Assembly (NCBI GenBank): GCA_045863555.1
Contig: BTUU01000032.1
Location: 1 to 30,426 of the forward strand
Direction: 5' to 3'
Length of the DNA: 30,426 nucleotides
Source: JACRLV01 sp045863555
GTDB lineage: Bacteria; Planctomycetota; Phycisphaerae; UBA1845; Fen-1342
A model generated the notes under the pieces. It searched no databases. It saw only the letters and a program-made list of their open reading frames with translations, and had not been told where the DNA came from. Both the position numbers and the translations under genes were made by a program. The stretch's first letter is position 1. Every line of letters begins with the position of its first letter. Shown here piece by piece: positions 6,907 to 14,309 of the stretch.

Positions 6907-8190
6907 TCAGATCGACTCCGAACACCACTCGTAAATCCGCCAGGTTCCGTCGGCCATCACGTCCTGGCTGAATTTCTCGGCCACGGCGCGCCGCCCCGCC
7001 TCGCCCAGCGATCGCCGCAAGTCTGCGTCATCCATGAGGCGCGCGAGCTGGGCCGCCAGTTCGTCCGTGCTGCCTTTCTCGTACAGCAGCCCCCCGCCCG
7101 TCGTTTCGATGAGCTCCGGGAACGAGCCGTGATCCGGCTGGACGGCCGGGACCCCCGCCGCAAGGGCTTCGAGCACGAAGAGCCCCTTGGCCTCGGCGTA
7201 GTCCGTGGGGACGCTGAATGCGTGCAGGTTCGCGAGCATCTCGAATTTCTGCTCCCGCGTAACCTCGCCGAGATACTCATACGCGTTCGCACAGCCCTGG
7301 CCGAGCAGATAGTCCTGCACGAATTCGAGATAAGGCCGGTCCGCTTCGCCCAGGTAGCCCGCGAATTTCAGGCGGCAGTTGCGGCCCTCGTCGCGGAGCT
7401 TCACAAAGGCCCGCGCCAGGTTCATGAGCCCCTTTTCCGGCCCGATGCGGGCGAGATACCCGATCGTGAAGGGGCCGTCCGGCTCCGCGGTTCGCGGCGA
7501 CGGCGAGGCCGTGTCGATTCCCATCGGTACGTGGTGGACCTTCGCGGCCGGGAGGCCGAAGTGGCGGACGCAATGATCGCGGTAGTAGCGCGACGTGGCG
7601 ATATACGCCGACGCGTCGTCGCGGCAGGTTTTCAGGATTTCGAGCACCTGCCCCCGGGCGTCCTCGGGCAGCGCGTCGATGAACAGGTCCTCACCGCTGA
7701 GGGTGCAGACGATCGCCGCCTTGAGCTCGTGCCGCAGGCGGCGGGCGATTCCGAGGAACATCAGATTCGGGAGGTTGATGACGCGGGGTCGAAGCTCGCG
7801 AAGGCCCTCGACCAGCCGGTCCAGCTCGGCCTCCTGATTGCCGTCTTCGCCGCGGAGGATCGAGACGGTCAACTCGGCGACGTCCGCGGCCCGGGTCTTC
7901 GACGCGTATTTTCCGACGCCTTCCAGGAGCCAACGGGCGTCGAGGGCGCGGGTCAGGAATCGCGGCAGGTGGCGAAAAAACGCCGATTTCTGTTCGAGAT
8001 AGACATTGATTCCGCCATAGAACACGGTGTGTTCGCTGACGTCCTGCTCGTCGGTCCGGATCGGCGTGTAGAGCGGCACCAGCAGCGCGTCGCGTCCGCG
8101 GGCTCGCAGCGTCGCGACAAGGCGATTGTCCCGCAGACAGCTTCCGCACAGCATTCCCGCCGCGCCCGCGGCCAGATAGACGACTCTCAC
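6907..8190 (-). CDS. Glycosyltransferase family 4 protein
   Basis: The 427-residue protein has the two-Rossmann (GT-B) layout. The C-terminal nucleotide-sugar half shows IGYLARIGPEKGLMNL, a loop ending PTDYAEAKGLFVLEALAAG, and VPAVQPDHGSFPELI. The E-x7-E element in the latter region is the GT4 donor-binding signature. The N-terminus has an unusual MLCGSCLRDNRL motif right after the first strand, with two cysteines. GT4 enzymes transfer sugars from activated donors to lipids or growing glycans in the cytoplasm; donor and acceptor cannot be told here. The start is GTG at 8190 with GGTGGAG upstream. It lies 91 nt upstream of the PBP2 gene on the same strand, so envelope glycan synthesis is a reasonable but unproven role. 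Confidence 0.85.
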   Translation of the reverse strand: MRVVYLAAGAAGMLCGSCLRDNRLVATLRARGRDALLVPLYTPIRTDEQDVSEHTVFYGGINVYLEQKSAFFRHLPRFLTRALDARWLLEGVGKYASKTRAADVAELTVSILRGEDGNQEAELDRLVEGLRELRPRVINLPNLMFLGIARRLRHELKAAIVCTLSGEDLFIDALPEDARGQVLEILKTCRDDASAYIATSRYYRDHCVRHFGLPAAKVHHVPMGIDTASPSPRTAEPDGPFTIGYLARIGPEKGLMNLARAFVKLRDEGRNCRLKFAGYLGEADRPYLEFVQDYLLGQGCANAYEYLGEVTREQKFEMLANLHAFSVPTDYAEAKGLFVLEALAAGVPAVQPDHGSFPELIETTGGGLLYEKGSTDELAAQLARLMDDADLRRSLGEAGRRAVAEKFSQDVMADGTWRIYEWCSESI

Positions 8191-8297
8191 GTACGCTCCA
8201 CCCGCATCGCCGGGACCCCGCGAATCGGTGCGACCGCGACTGCGCGACGCCCGGCGTGGGCACGATCATAGTCGATGCCGCGCCGGGCGGCCGATGC

Positions 8298-8327
8298 TTG
8301 CCATCGGCCCCCCGTGACGCCTCTAAT
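8298..8327 (+). promoter_or_regulatory. Candidate sigma70-like promoter for ribE-pdxA
   Basis: TTGCCA (8298-8303) and TCTAAT (8322-8327) each match the consensus at five of six positions and are separated by 18 bp. The implied start is about 60 nt before ribE. The leader does not show the conserved FMN riboswitch blocks. Confidence 0.4.
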
Positions 8328-8392
8328 ATCCAGTGGGATGTCGTGCCGCCGGTCACCCGGCCGGGGCGGACGGACCGGAATGGAAGTGATCC

Positions 8393-9091
8393 GTGTTTGC
8401 AGGGATTGTCGAATTCGCGGGGCGCGTCGTCCGCACGGAGCCGCTGCGGTTTGCGGACGGTGCGCTCGCGACGCGGCTCGTCGTGGAGACGGGGGACTGG
8501 CTGGCCGATTCGCCGCTCGGCTCGTCGATCGCGGTGAACGGCGCTTGTCTGACGCTGGCGGGCAAGGATGACCGGCACGCGTTCTTCGATGTCGTCGCGG
8601 AGACGCTGCGCCTGACGAACCTCGGCGCGGTGAAGCCGGGGGATCGCGTGAACCTCGAGCGCTCGCTGCGCGTGGGAGATCGCATCGACGGGCATTTTGT
8701 GCAGGGGCACGTCGACGGCCTCGGTGTGGTCGAGTCGAACGGACTGGAAGGCCCCGAGTGGATCATCCGGATCGCCGCGCCCGCGGCGCTCGCTCCGTAT
8801 CTCGTCCGCAAGGGATCGATTTCGGTCGACGGCGTAAGCCTGACGCTCGTCGACGTCGATGGTCCGCGTTTCTCAATTACGCTCATCCCAACGACGCTCG
8901 AAAAAACGGTGCTGGGAAAACGGAAACCGGGCGACCGCGTGAACCTGGAGACCGACGTCATCGCCCGGCTGATCGTGCAGCGTCTGGACTCGATGCTCGG
9001 CGTGGATGCGTCGCGAACCCTGCTTGCCGGCGGGTTCGCATCGCCAACAGGCGCGCTCAACCTCGAACCCCGCTCGTTGAACCCCGCATGA
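8393..9091 (+). CDS. ribE: Riboflavin synthase, alpha chain
   Basis: The enzyme converts two 6,7-dimethyl-8-ribityllumazines into riboflavin and a pyrimidinedione, the last step of riboflavin synthesis, in the cytoplasm. The protein begins MFAGIVE, the family's hallmark start (usually MFTGIVE). It has two lumazine-binding barrels, each with its conserved segment: SIAVNGACLTL and GHFVQGHVDG in the first, SISVDGVSLTL and NLETDVIARL in the second. At 232 residues it is slightly longer than usual because of a C-terminal tail. The start is GTG at 8393, with GGAAG about 6 nt upstream; the nearby ATG is out of frame. Its stop codon overlaps the pdxA start (ATGA), so the two are co-translated. The kinase step, ribF, is elsewhere in the window. 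Confidence 0.95.
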   Translation: MFAGIVEFAGRVVRTEPLRFADGALATRLVVETGDWLADSPLGSSIAVNGACLTLAGKDDRHAFFDVVAETLRLTNLGAVKPGDRVNLERSLRVGDRIDGHFVQGHVDGLGVVESNGLEGPEWIIRIAAPAALAPYLVRKGSISVDGVSLTLVDVDGPRFSITLIPTTLEKTVLGKRKPGDRVNLETDVIARLIVQRLDSMLGVDASRTLLAGGFASPTGALNLEPRSLNPA

Positions 9092-10131
9092 CGCCCTCGA
9101 ACGGAAAGCCGCTGATCGGCATCTCGATGGGCGATCCGCTCGGAATCGGGCCGGAAGTGATCGTCAAGGCGCTCGCGGACGTCGAGTTGCGCGCCCTCGC
9201 CCGTTTCGTCGTGTTCGGCATGCATGACGTGCTCGAACTGGCCGCGGACCAGGCGGAGATCAACCCCTTCTGGTGGCGCGAGCCGTATGACGGCACGTGC
9301 CGCGTCGGCTCAGGCGTGCTGGTCGCGGATTTTGACGATCTGGCGCTGGGGCGCATCACCTCGCTCCGTGAAGCCGACGAAGCGGCGGGACGGGCCAGCT
9401 TCCGCTTCGTCGAAGAGGGAATCAACCACCTGAAAGCCGGAACGATCGACGCGCTGGCGACGGGGCCGATCTGCAAAGAGGCATGGAATCTCGCGCGGCA
9501 GAACTACGCGGGGCACACCGATCTGCTGGCGCGGCGATTCGACACCCGCCGGGTGACCATGGCCTTCGTCGCGGGCGACCTCCGGGTCGCGCTCGCCAGC
9601 GACCACGTACCGCTCTTCGAACTGCGGCACCGGTTCACGATCGGCCTCGTCCACCAGGCGGTCGACAACCTGAATCGCGCCCTGCGCGACTGGTTCGGCA
9701 TTCCGTCGCCGCTGATCGGCGTCCTCGGTCTGAATCCCCACGCCGGCGAGAACGGCCTGCTCGGTGACGAGGAGACTCGGATCATCGAGCCGGCCCTCGA
9801 CCTGGCCCGTAACGCCGGAATCCGCGTCATCGGTCCCCTGCCGCCGGACACGGCCTTCACGCCCGACTCGCTTGCTCGCTTCGACGGCATTGTCGCGATG
9901 TACCACGACCAGGGTCTGATCCCGGTCAAGATGCGGGCGTTTCACGAGGCAGTGAATGTGACGCTCGGCCTCCCCGCCATTCGCACGAGCCCGGACCACG
10001 GCACGGCGTTCGACATCGCGGGCAAGAACAAGGCGAACCCGGGGAGCATGACGCACGCGATCAGGCTGGCGGTGCGGCTGGCACGGATTCGGCAGGGGCG
10101 AAGGCTGAAGGTTGGGCCGGGGCCAGCGTGA
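9088..10131 (+). CDS. pdxA: 4-hydroxythreonine-4-phosphate dehydrogenase
   Basis: PdxA oxidises 4-phosphohydroxy-L-threonine in the DXP-dependent route to pyridoxal phosphate, using NAD and a divalent metal. The 347-residue protein shows SMGDPLGIGPEV near the start and the three metal-binding histidines in AGHTD (H143), NPHAGE (H218) and YHDQG (H273). SPDHGTAFDIAGKNKANPGS follows near the C-terminus. The frame is open for 110 codons further upstream, inside ribE, but homology begins at the ATG at 9088, which overlaps the ribE stop as ATGA. The match to the family is full length. Family members such as PdxA2 act on other sugars; the complete ligand set favours the standard role. Confidence 0.93.
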   Translation: MTPSNGKPLIGISMGDPLGIGPEVIVKALADVELRALARFVVFGMHDVLELAADQAEINPFWWREPYDGTCRVGSGVLVADFDDLALGRITSLREADEAAGRASFRFVEEGINHLKAGTIDALATGPICKEAWNLARQNYAGHTDLLARRFDTRRVTMAFVAGDLRVALASDHVPLFELRHRFTIGLVHQAVDNLNRALRDWFGIPSPLIGVLGLNPHAGENGLLGDEETRIIEPALDLARNAGIRVIGPLPPDTAFTPDSLARFDGIVAMYHDQGLIPVKMRAFHEAVNVTLGLPAIRTSPDHGTAFDIAGKNKANPGSMTHAIRLAVRLARIRQGRRLKVGPGPA

Positions 10132-10135
10132 TAGG

Positions 10136-10167
10136 GTGACAAAGTAACAAGGTGACAAAGTAACAAG
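10136..10167 (+). repeat. Octamer tandem repeat, 4 x 8 bp
   Basis: Alternating units GTGACAAA and GTAACAAG occur twice each, with no spacers. The repeat begins 4 nt after the pdxA stop codon and ends 19 nt before the feoB stop, so it lies between two convergent genes. It is strongly AT-richer than the surroundings. Confidence 0.85.
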
Positions 10168-10186
10168 CGTGCGCGCGCTTGCCTGC

Positions 10187-12463
10187 TCACCATCCCATCG
10201 CTCGCGCCCCCACCGCCGTCCCCCACGCCGCCAGGTACGCGATTCCCGTCATTGTCCCGAACGACGCGATCGGCCAGCGCCAGGATCGCGTCTCCCGGCC
10301 GATGACCACCAGCGTGCTCGTACACTGCGCGCAGAGCGCGAAGAAAACCATGATCGACAGCGCGACGGATAGCGTAAACACCGGCGTACCCGGCGCGCCG
10401 ACTGCCGCGCGATCGGACAGGTCCGCGTCCGCCGTTTTCACGTTTTCACGTTCCCCCGTTTTCACGTCGGTTTTTGCCGCCGGCCACCGCGCCGACCGGA
10501 TCGCCTCGCGCAGCGATTCCGACTCCTCGTCCGTGTCCTCGCCGAGGTTGTAGATCGTCCCCATCGTCGCGACGACGACCTCGCGGGCCGGTAGCGAGGC
10601 GATGACCGCGACCCCGATGCGCCAGTCCCATCCCAGCGGCCGCACCACCGGCTCGATCGCGTGCCCCATCTGCCCGAGGAAACTCTCGCGCAGGTATTCC
10701 CCGGCAAGTTCCTGCTCGACTCGTTCATCAGTCCAGCCTGCGGCCGTGCCGCGCGCCTCGACCGCCGTCCGCACCGATTCGGACCGCGGGAAATACCCGA
10801 GCGTCCAGACCAGCAGGTTGACGAGCACGATCACGGTGCCCGCCCCGACGACGAATTTCTTTCCGGCCGTCCACATCCGGTCGAGCACGGCCTGCCAGCG
10901 GGGCCACTTGTAGCTGGGCATCTCCAGCATGAAACCGGACGCCGGGCCGGCCAGAAGCGCCTTTCGCATGATCCACGCCAACGGAACGGCCACGACGACG
11001 CCGACGAGGTACATCGCGAGCAGGACGAGTGCGTGTCGCGTCACCCAACCGCCGAGATAGCTCGCGGGCGGCACGAATGTTGTGATCATCAGGAAGTACA
11101 CCGGCAACCGCGCGGAACAACTCATGAAGGGCGCGAGGAAGATCGTGATGAATCGTTCGCGACGGTCCGAGATGGTGCGTGTGCCCATGATCGCGGGCAC
11201 GGCGCACGCAAACGAGGAAAGCAGCGGGATGAACGCCCGCCCGCTCAGGCCGAGACCGCGCATCAGCCGGTCGACCATGTGCGCCGCCCGCGCCAGGTAG
11301 CCGCAGTCTTCGAGGATCGCGATGAACCCGAAGAGGATCAGGATCTGCGGCAGGAAGATCAGCACACCGCCGACACCCGCGATCAGACCATTGCAAACGA
11401 AGCTCTGAACCGCGCCATCGGGGATCACGCGCGCCGCCGCCCCGGAGAGCCACGCGAAGGCGGCGTCGATCGCATCCATGATCGGCGCAGCCCACGAGAA
11501 GATCGCCTGAAACACGACAAACAGAACCAGAATGAGCGCAACCGCTCCCCAGAGCTTGTGCGTGAGTATGCGATCGATCCGGTCGGAGAGCGTGACCACC
11601 GGCCTGTCCGGCCGGCGAATGACGCCCTGAAGCATCTCGGCAATCCATGCATATCGCGCCCGCACCTCGGACGCGGGGCCGGCGATTCCCGCGGCGGCGA
11701 GTCGCTGTCGGGCGGCTGTCAGCGCGTCTTCGCTGCCCCCTCGCGCCGCGTATTCATCGGCGGCAGCGCCATCGCGGTCGAGCAGGATCCGGATGGCCTC
11801 GGCTCCATTGACCTTCGGGGCAGCCAGCCGCCTGAGCCCATCGATCTCCGCGACCAGCGCGTCAGGGAGTTTCGCACGGCTGGCCTGCGGGCTCGTTTCG
11901 CGGCGGCCGGCCGCGAGTCGTTCAATTTCGGCAAGAAGCGGTGCGATGGTCGGCGGTGATGTGGCCACGATCGGCACGACCGGCACGCCGAGTCGCTCCG
12001 AAAGCTTCTGAAAATCAAACTCGAGGCCCCGCGCCTTTGCGACGTCGACCATGTTCGCCGCGACGACGATCGGCAGGTCGGTCTCGAGAAGCTGGCTGAT
12101 GAGATAGAGGTGTCGCGACAGGTTCGTCGCGTCGACGACGGCGAGGATCGCGTCCGGCGCAGTCTCCCCCTGCATGCGGCCGCAGAGGACGTCGCAGACG
12201 ACCAGCTCGTCCGGCGAGGCCGCGGCGAGGCTGTAGGTCCCGGGCAGGTCGATCAACTCGACGGCGGCCCTGGTGCGCCGGATCCGACCCCGGGCGCTTT
12301 CGACCGTAACACCGGGGAAGTTGGCGACGTGTCGGCGATAGCCGGTCAGGGCGTTGAAGAGGGACGTCTTGCCCGCATTCGGATTGCCCACGAGCGCAAC
12401 GCGGAAGAGTGCGGGGGCTCTCGCGGGGAGAGGCGGGGTCTGAACCGATGCATCTGCGGTCAT
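10187..12463 (-). CDS. feoB: Ferrous iron transport protein B
   Basis: FeoB takes up Fe(II) across the inner membrane, driven or gated by its N-terminal G domain. The 758-residue protein has G1 GNPNAGKTS (26-34), G3 DLPGT (72-76) and G4 NMVD (137-140). A helical guanine-dissociation-inhibitor-like region follows. A polytopic membrane part contains the paired Gate motifs: ILIFGFIAILEDCGYLAR, SFACAVPAIMGTR and FFALCAQCTSTL. The start is the ATG at 12463; feoA lies 80 nt upstream on the same strand. A four-copy octamer repeat (10433-10464) sits inside the coding region, in the cytoplasmic linker before the last membrane helices. Change by one unit there would shift the frame. No FeoC gene is seen. 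Confidence 0.95.
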   Translation of the reverse strand: MTADASVQTPPLPARAPALFRVALVGNPNAGKTSLFNALTGYRRHVANFPGVTVESARGRIRRTRAAVELIDLPGTYSLAAASPDELVVCDVLCGRMQGETAPDAILAVVDATNLSRHLYLISQLLETDLPIVVAANMVDVAKARGLEFDFQKLSERLGVPVVPIVATSPPTIAPLLAEIERLAAGRRETSPQASRAKLPDALVAEIDGLRRLAAPKVNGAEAIRILLDRDGAAADEYAARGGSEDALTAARQRLAAAGIAGPASEVRARYAWIAEMLQGVIRRPDRPVVTLSDRIDRILTHKLWGAVALILVLFVVFQAIFSWAAPIMDAIDAAFAWLSGAAARVIPDGAVQSFVCNGLIAGVGGVLIFLPQILILFGFIAILEDCGYLARAAHMVDRLMRGLGLSGRAFIPLLSSFACAVPAIMGTRTISDRRERFITIFLAPFMSCSARLPVYFLMITTFVPPASYLGGWVTRHALVLLAMYLVGVVVAVPLAWIMRKALLAGPASGFMLEMPSYKWPRWQAVLDRMWTAGKKFVVGAGTVIVLVNLLVWTLGYFPRSESVRTAVEARGTAAGWTDERVEQELAGEYLRESFLGQMGHAIEPVVRPLGWDWRIGVAVIASLPAREVVVATMGTIYNLGEDTDEESESLREAIRSARWPAAKTDVKTGERENVKTADADLSDRAAVGAPGTPVFTLSVALSIMVFFALCAQCTSTLVVIGRETRSWRWPIASFGTMTGIAYLAAWGTAVGARAMGW
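10433..10464 (-). repeat. Octamer tandem repeat inside feoB
   Basis: On the plus strand the units are CGTTTTCA, CGTTTTCA, CGTTCCCC and CGTTTTCA. On the coding strand they read as GTGAAAAC-type octamers encoding the segment VKTGERENVKTA. The unit resembles the GTGACAAA/GTAACAAG octamers 265 bp away, and both arrays are exactly 4 x 8 bp. Because 8 is not a multiple of 3, gain or loss of one unit would truncate FeoB before its last membrane helices. Confidence 0.75.
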
Positions 12464-12543
12464 GGACGTCCCTGAAACGAAAACGCCGACGCAGGCTTAC
12501 GCCCCGCCGGCGAGGAAGATCGCTCGTTGTTGATTCATTGCAT

Positions 12544-12777
12544 TCAGGAGGCGACTGCGTATTCGATGAGATCCGCCTGCTCTCGGCGGAGCGACATGTC
12601 GCAGCAGCCGATTCGCACCTGGATGGGATCTCCGAGCGGTGCGCAGCCGAGGACACAGCACTCGGTGCCTTCGACGAAACCCAGTTCCATCAAGCGGCAG
12701 CAGACCGCGCAATCGCCCCGGACCCCGCGGATCTTCACCCATTCGGACTTTGGTGCTTGCGAGAGAACCACATTCAA
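12544..12777 (-). CDS. feoA: FeoA-domain protein, cysteine-rich
   Basis: FeoA is a small SH3-like cytoplasmic partner of FeoB. The 77-residue protein matches the family in the segment CRLMELGFVEGTE, followed by PLGDPIQVRIG and a short C-terminal strand (LRREQADLIEYA). It is unusual in having eight cysteines (C23, C26, C27, C40, C41, C45, C58, C59), four of them in adjacent pairs at 40-41 and 58-59; typical FeoA proteins have few or none. The cysteines could bind a metal or Fe-S cluster, or sense redox state; this is inference. It is the first gene of the feoAB operon, with a promoter and palindromic operator just upstream and an 80-nt gap to feoB. The ATG at 12777 starts MNVVLSQAPKSEW. Confidence 0.88.
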   Translation of the reverse strand: MNVVLSQAPKSEWVKIRGVRGDCAVCCRLMELGFVEGTECCVLGCAPLGDPIQVRIGCCDMSLRREQADLIEYAVAS

Positions 12778-12814
12778 CTCCGTCGGCCGATCGCCGTTGA
12801 CTCAGCGAACGAGC

Positions 12815-12830
12815 GTTTGAATATCCAAAC
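12815..12830 (-). promoter_or_regulatory. Palindromic candidate operator of feoAB
   Basis: GTTTGGATATTCAAAC (minus strand) is an imperfect 16-bp palindrome with seven of eight pairs matching. It starts 3 nt after the -10 box, so it covers the predicted transcription start, where a repressor would block initiation. Iron or manganese repressors of the DtxR/MntR family bind palindromes of similar size and TTTG...CAAA ends. The assignment to a specific regulator is inference. Confidence 0.5.
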
Positions 12831-12832
12831 AG

Positions 12833-12861
12833 AGTATTGACTCATCGACCTTCGTTGTCAA
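12833..12861 (-). promoter_or_regulatory. sigma70-like promoter of feoAB
   Basis: On the minus strand, TTGACA (12856-12861, six of six) and AATACT (12833-12838, four of six) are separated by exactly 17 bp. The predicted start is near 12826, about 50 nt before feoA. It is the best -35 match I found in the window. Confidence 0.6.
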
Positions 12862-12919
12862 GTGTTCACCAGTTGCTTGAAGTTGCTAGGATGTGGCGGA
12901 TGCGCTGCCCGGCGGGTGA

Positions 12920-12933
12920 CCGATAATCATCGG
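12920..12933 (+). promoter_or_regulatory. Possible -10 box within a palindrome upstream of terC
   Basis: CCGATAATCATCGG has 5-bp inverted arms around AATC and contains GATAAT (five of six to the -10 consensus), 50 nt before the terC start. No -35 match is visible. A manganese riboswitch of the yybP-ykoY type was not recognised in this leader. Confidence 0.25.
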
Positions 12934-12977
12934 CCTTTCATCGCGGGGCTGCGGGCCTCGATTCTCGGGAGTCAAAA

Positions 12978-13739
12978 ATGGAATTCACGTGGGCGGCGGC
13001 CGTCGGTTTTTTCACTCTGGCGGCTCTCGAGATCGTCCTGGGCATCGACAATATTGTCTTCATCGCCATCCTGACCGGCAAGCTGCCGAAGGAGCAGCAG
13101 GCGCGGGCCCGGATCCTCGGGCTCGGCGCGGCGATGGTCATGCGGATCCTGCTGCTATTCAGCTTGAGCTGGCTGATGACCCTCGACAAGAACGCCCTCT
13201 TCACAATGCCGATCATTGACCACCCCACGACCGGCAAGGACCTGATCCTGCTGGTGGGCGGCCTGTTCCTGCTCGCGAAGGCGACGTACGAGATCCACGA
13301 CAAGCTCGAAGCACCGCACGCGGCAGAGGGGACCGGTAAGCAGGTCGCGAAATCGTTCACGGCCGCGATCGTGCAGATCATGCTGGTGGACCTGGTTTTT
13401 TCGATCGACTCCGTCATCACGGCGGTCGGCATGGTGAACAACATCTGGATCATGGTCGCGGCGGTCGTCGCCGCGGTGATCGTGATGATGATCTTCGCGG
13501 GCCCGGTTTGCACGTTCATCGAGAACCATCCGACGATCAAGATGCTGGCGCTTTCGTTCCTGCTGCTCATCGGCGTCATGCTCGTTGCCGAAGGGCTCGG
13601 AACGCACGTGAACAAGGGCTATATCTACTTCGCGATGGGCTTCTCGCTCACCGTCGAGCTGCTGAACATCCGGATGCGGCGCAAGCACGTGCCGGCGAAG
13701 CTGCACAACGTGAGTCTGCCCGAGCCGACCCGCGGCTGA
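12978..13739 (+). CDS. TerC-family integral membrane protein, probable metal exporter
   Basis: The 253-residue protein has about seven membrane helices. It carries the two conserved acidic membrane motifs of the family: LEIVLGIDNIVFIAIL (from residue 17) and LVDLVFSIDSVITAVG (from about residue 137). It ends with a helix (GFSLTVELLNIRMRRK). Family knowledge: TerC/Alx/MeeF-type proteins export manganese, or load metal onto secreted enzymes; others were named for tellurite resistance. It is divergent from feoAB, with a 200-bp shared region, which fits metal homeostasis, but no common operator was found. GGGAG lies 6 nt before the ATG at 12978. The yraN gene follows 24 nt later and may be in the same transcript. 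Confidence 0.88.
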   Translation: MEFTWAAAVGFFTLAALEIVLGIDNIVFIAILTGKLPKEQQARARILGLGAAMVMRILLLFSLSWLMTLDKNALFTMPIIDHPTTGKDLILLVGGLFLLAKATYEIHDKLEAPHAAEGTGKQVAKSFTAAIVQIMLVDLVFSIDSVITAVGMVNNIWIMVAAVVAAVIVMMIFAGPVCTFIENHPTIKMLALSFLLLIGVMLVAEGLGTHVNKGYIYFAMGFSLTVELLNIRMRRKHVPAKLHNVSLPEPTRG

Positions 13740-13763
13740 GCGGCCGACTCGCCGAGAGACAGA

Positions 13764-14138
13764 ATGGCCTCAGAGCGGGATTCGACCGGCCTCGCCGGCG
13801 AAAAGCTGGCGGAGAAGCACCTTGCCGGGCTGGGCTACAAGTGCATTGCCCGGCGCTATCGGGCCGTCGTCGGCGAACTCGACCTGGTTTTCCTCGAAGG
13901 CCGGACGGTCGTGTTCGTCGAAGTAAAAACGCAGCAGTCGGACAGGCTTCTTGACCCCGAGGCGCGAGTGACCAGGACCAAGCAGACCGCGCTGCTCAAG
14001 GTCGCCCGCTGGTTCCTGCGGGAAAAAAGGCTCGAAGACCGCCCCTGCCGCTTCGACGTCGTCAGCGTCATTCTCGCGAAAACCGCGCCGCCGGAGATCC
14101 GGCACATCCGCGACGCCTTCGTGCCGACGCGCTGGTGA
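13764..14138 (+). CDS. yraN: YraN/UPF0102 family nuclease-like protein
   Basis: The 124-residue protein covers the whole UPF0102 family. It begins with G-x-x-GEKLAEKHLAGLGY, followed by GELDLV (D40) and FVEVKT (E53, K55). Together these make the D...ExK motif of a PD-(D/E)XK nuclease fold, like Holliday-junction resolvases. A basic helix follows (TALLKVARWFLREK). The biochemical role of the family is not settled; a link to DNA uptake or recombination is commonly proposed. In many bacteria the gene is near rnhB or rsmI; here it follows terC by 24 nt instead. GAGAGACAG precedes the ATG at 13764. Confidence 0.9.
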   Translation: MASERDSTGLAGEKLAEKHLAGLGYKCIARRYRAVVGELDLVFLEGRTVVFVEVKTQQSDRLLDPEARVTRTKQTALLKVARWFLREKRLEDRPCRFDVVSVILAKTAPPEIRHIRDAFVPTRW

Positions 14139-14309
14139 CGATGTCACTTCCGCGCCAGAACCCGCTGCGCCAGCAGGCGGCTACCCCGCCAGAAATCGCC
14201 GGCCGCCGCAATTCCACGCCATGGCGCGCCAATGGCCTTCGCGATCCTCACTGTCTCGATTAGGATTCATGAAGCATCCTCCGCCTCAATCCTGCAAGGA
14301 GACATCCTC

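Noticed and set aside
8191..8392. FMN riboswitch upstream of ribE
   Set aside because: The leader lacks the conserved RFN blocks; only a promoter-like pair was found.
10661..11959. 432-codon plus-strand frame opposite feoB
   Set aside because: Composition is dominated by Arg, Asp, Glu and His as in GC-rich antisense shadows, and FeoB motifs run through the whole region on the minus strand.
12842..12977. yybP-ykoY manganese riboswitch upstream of terC
   Set aside because: Expected because such switches often precede terC homologues, but the conserved loops could not be found.
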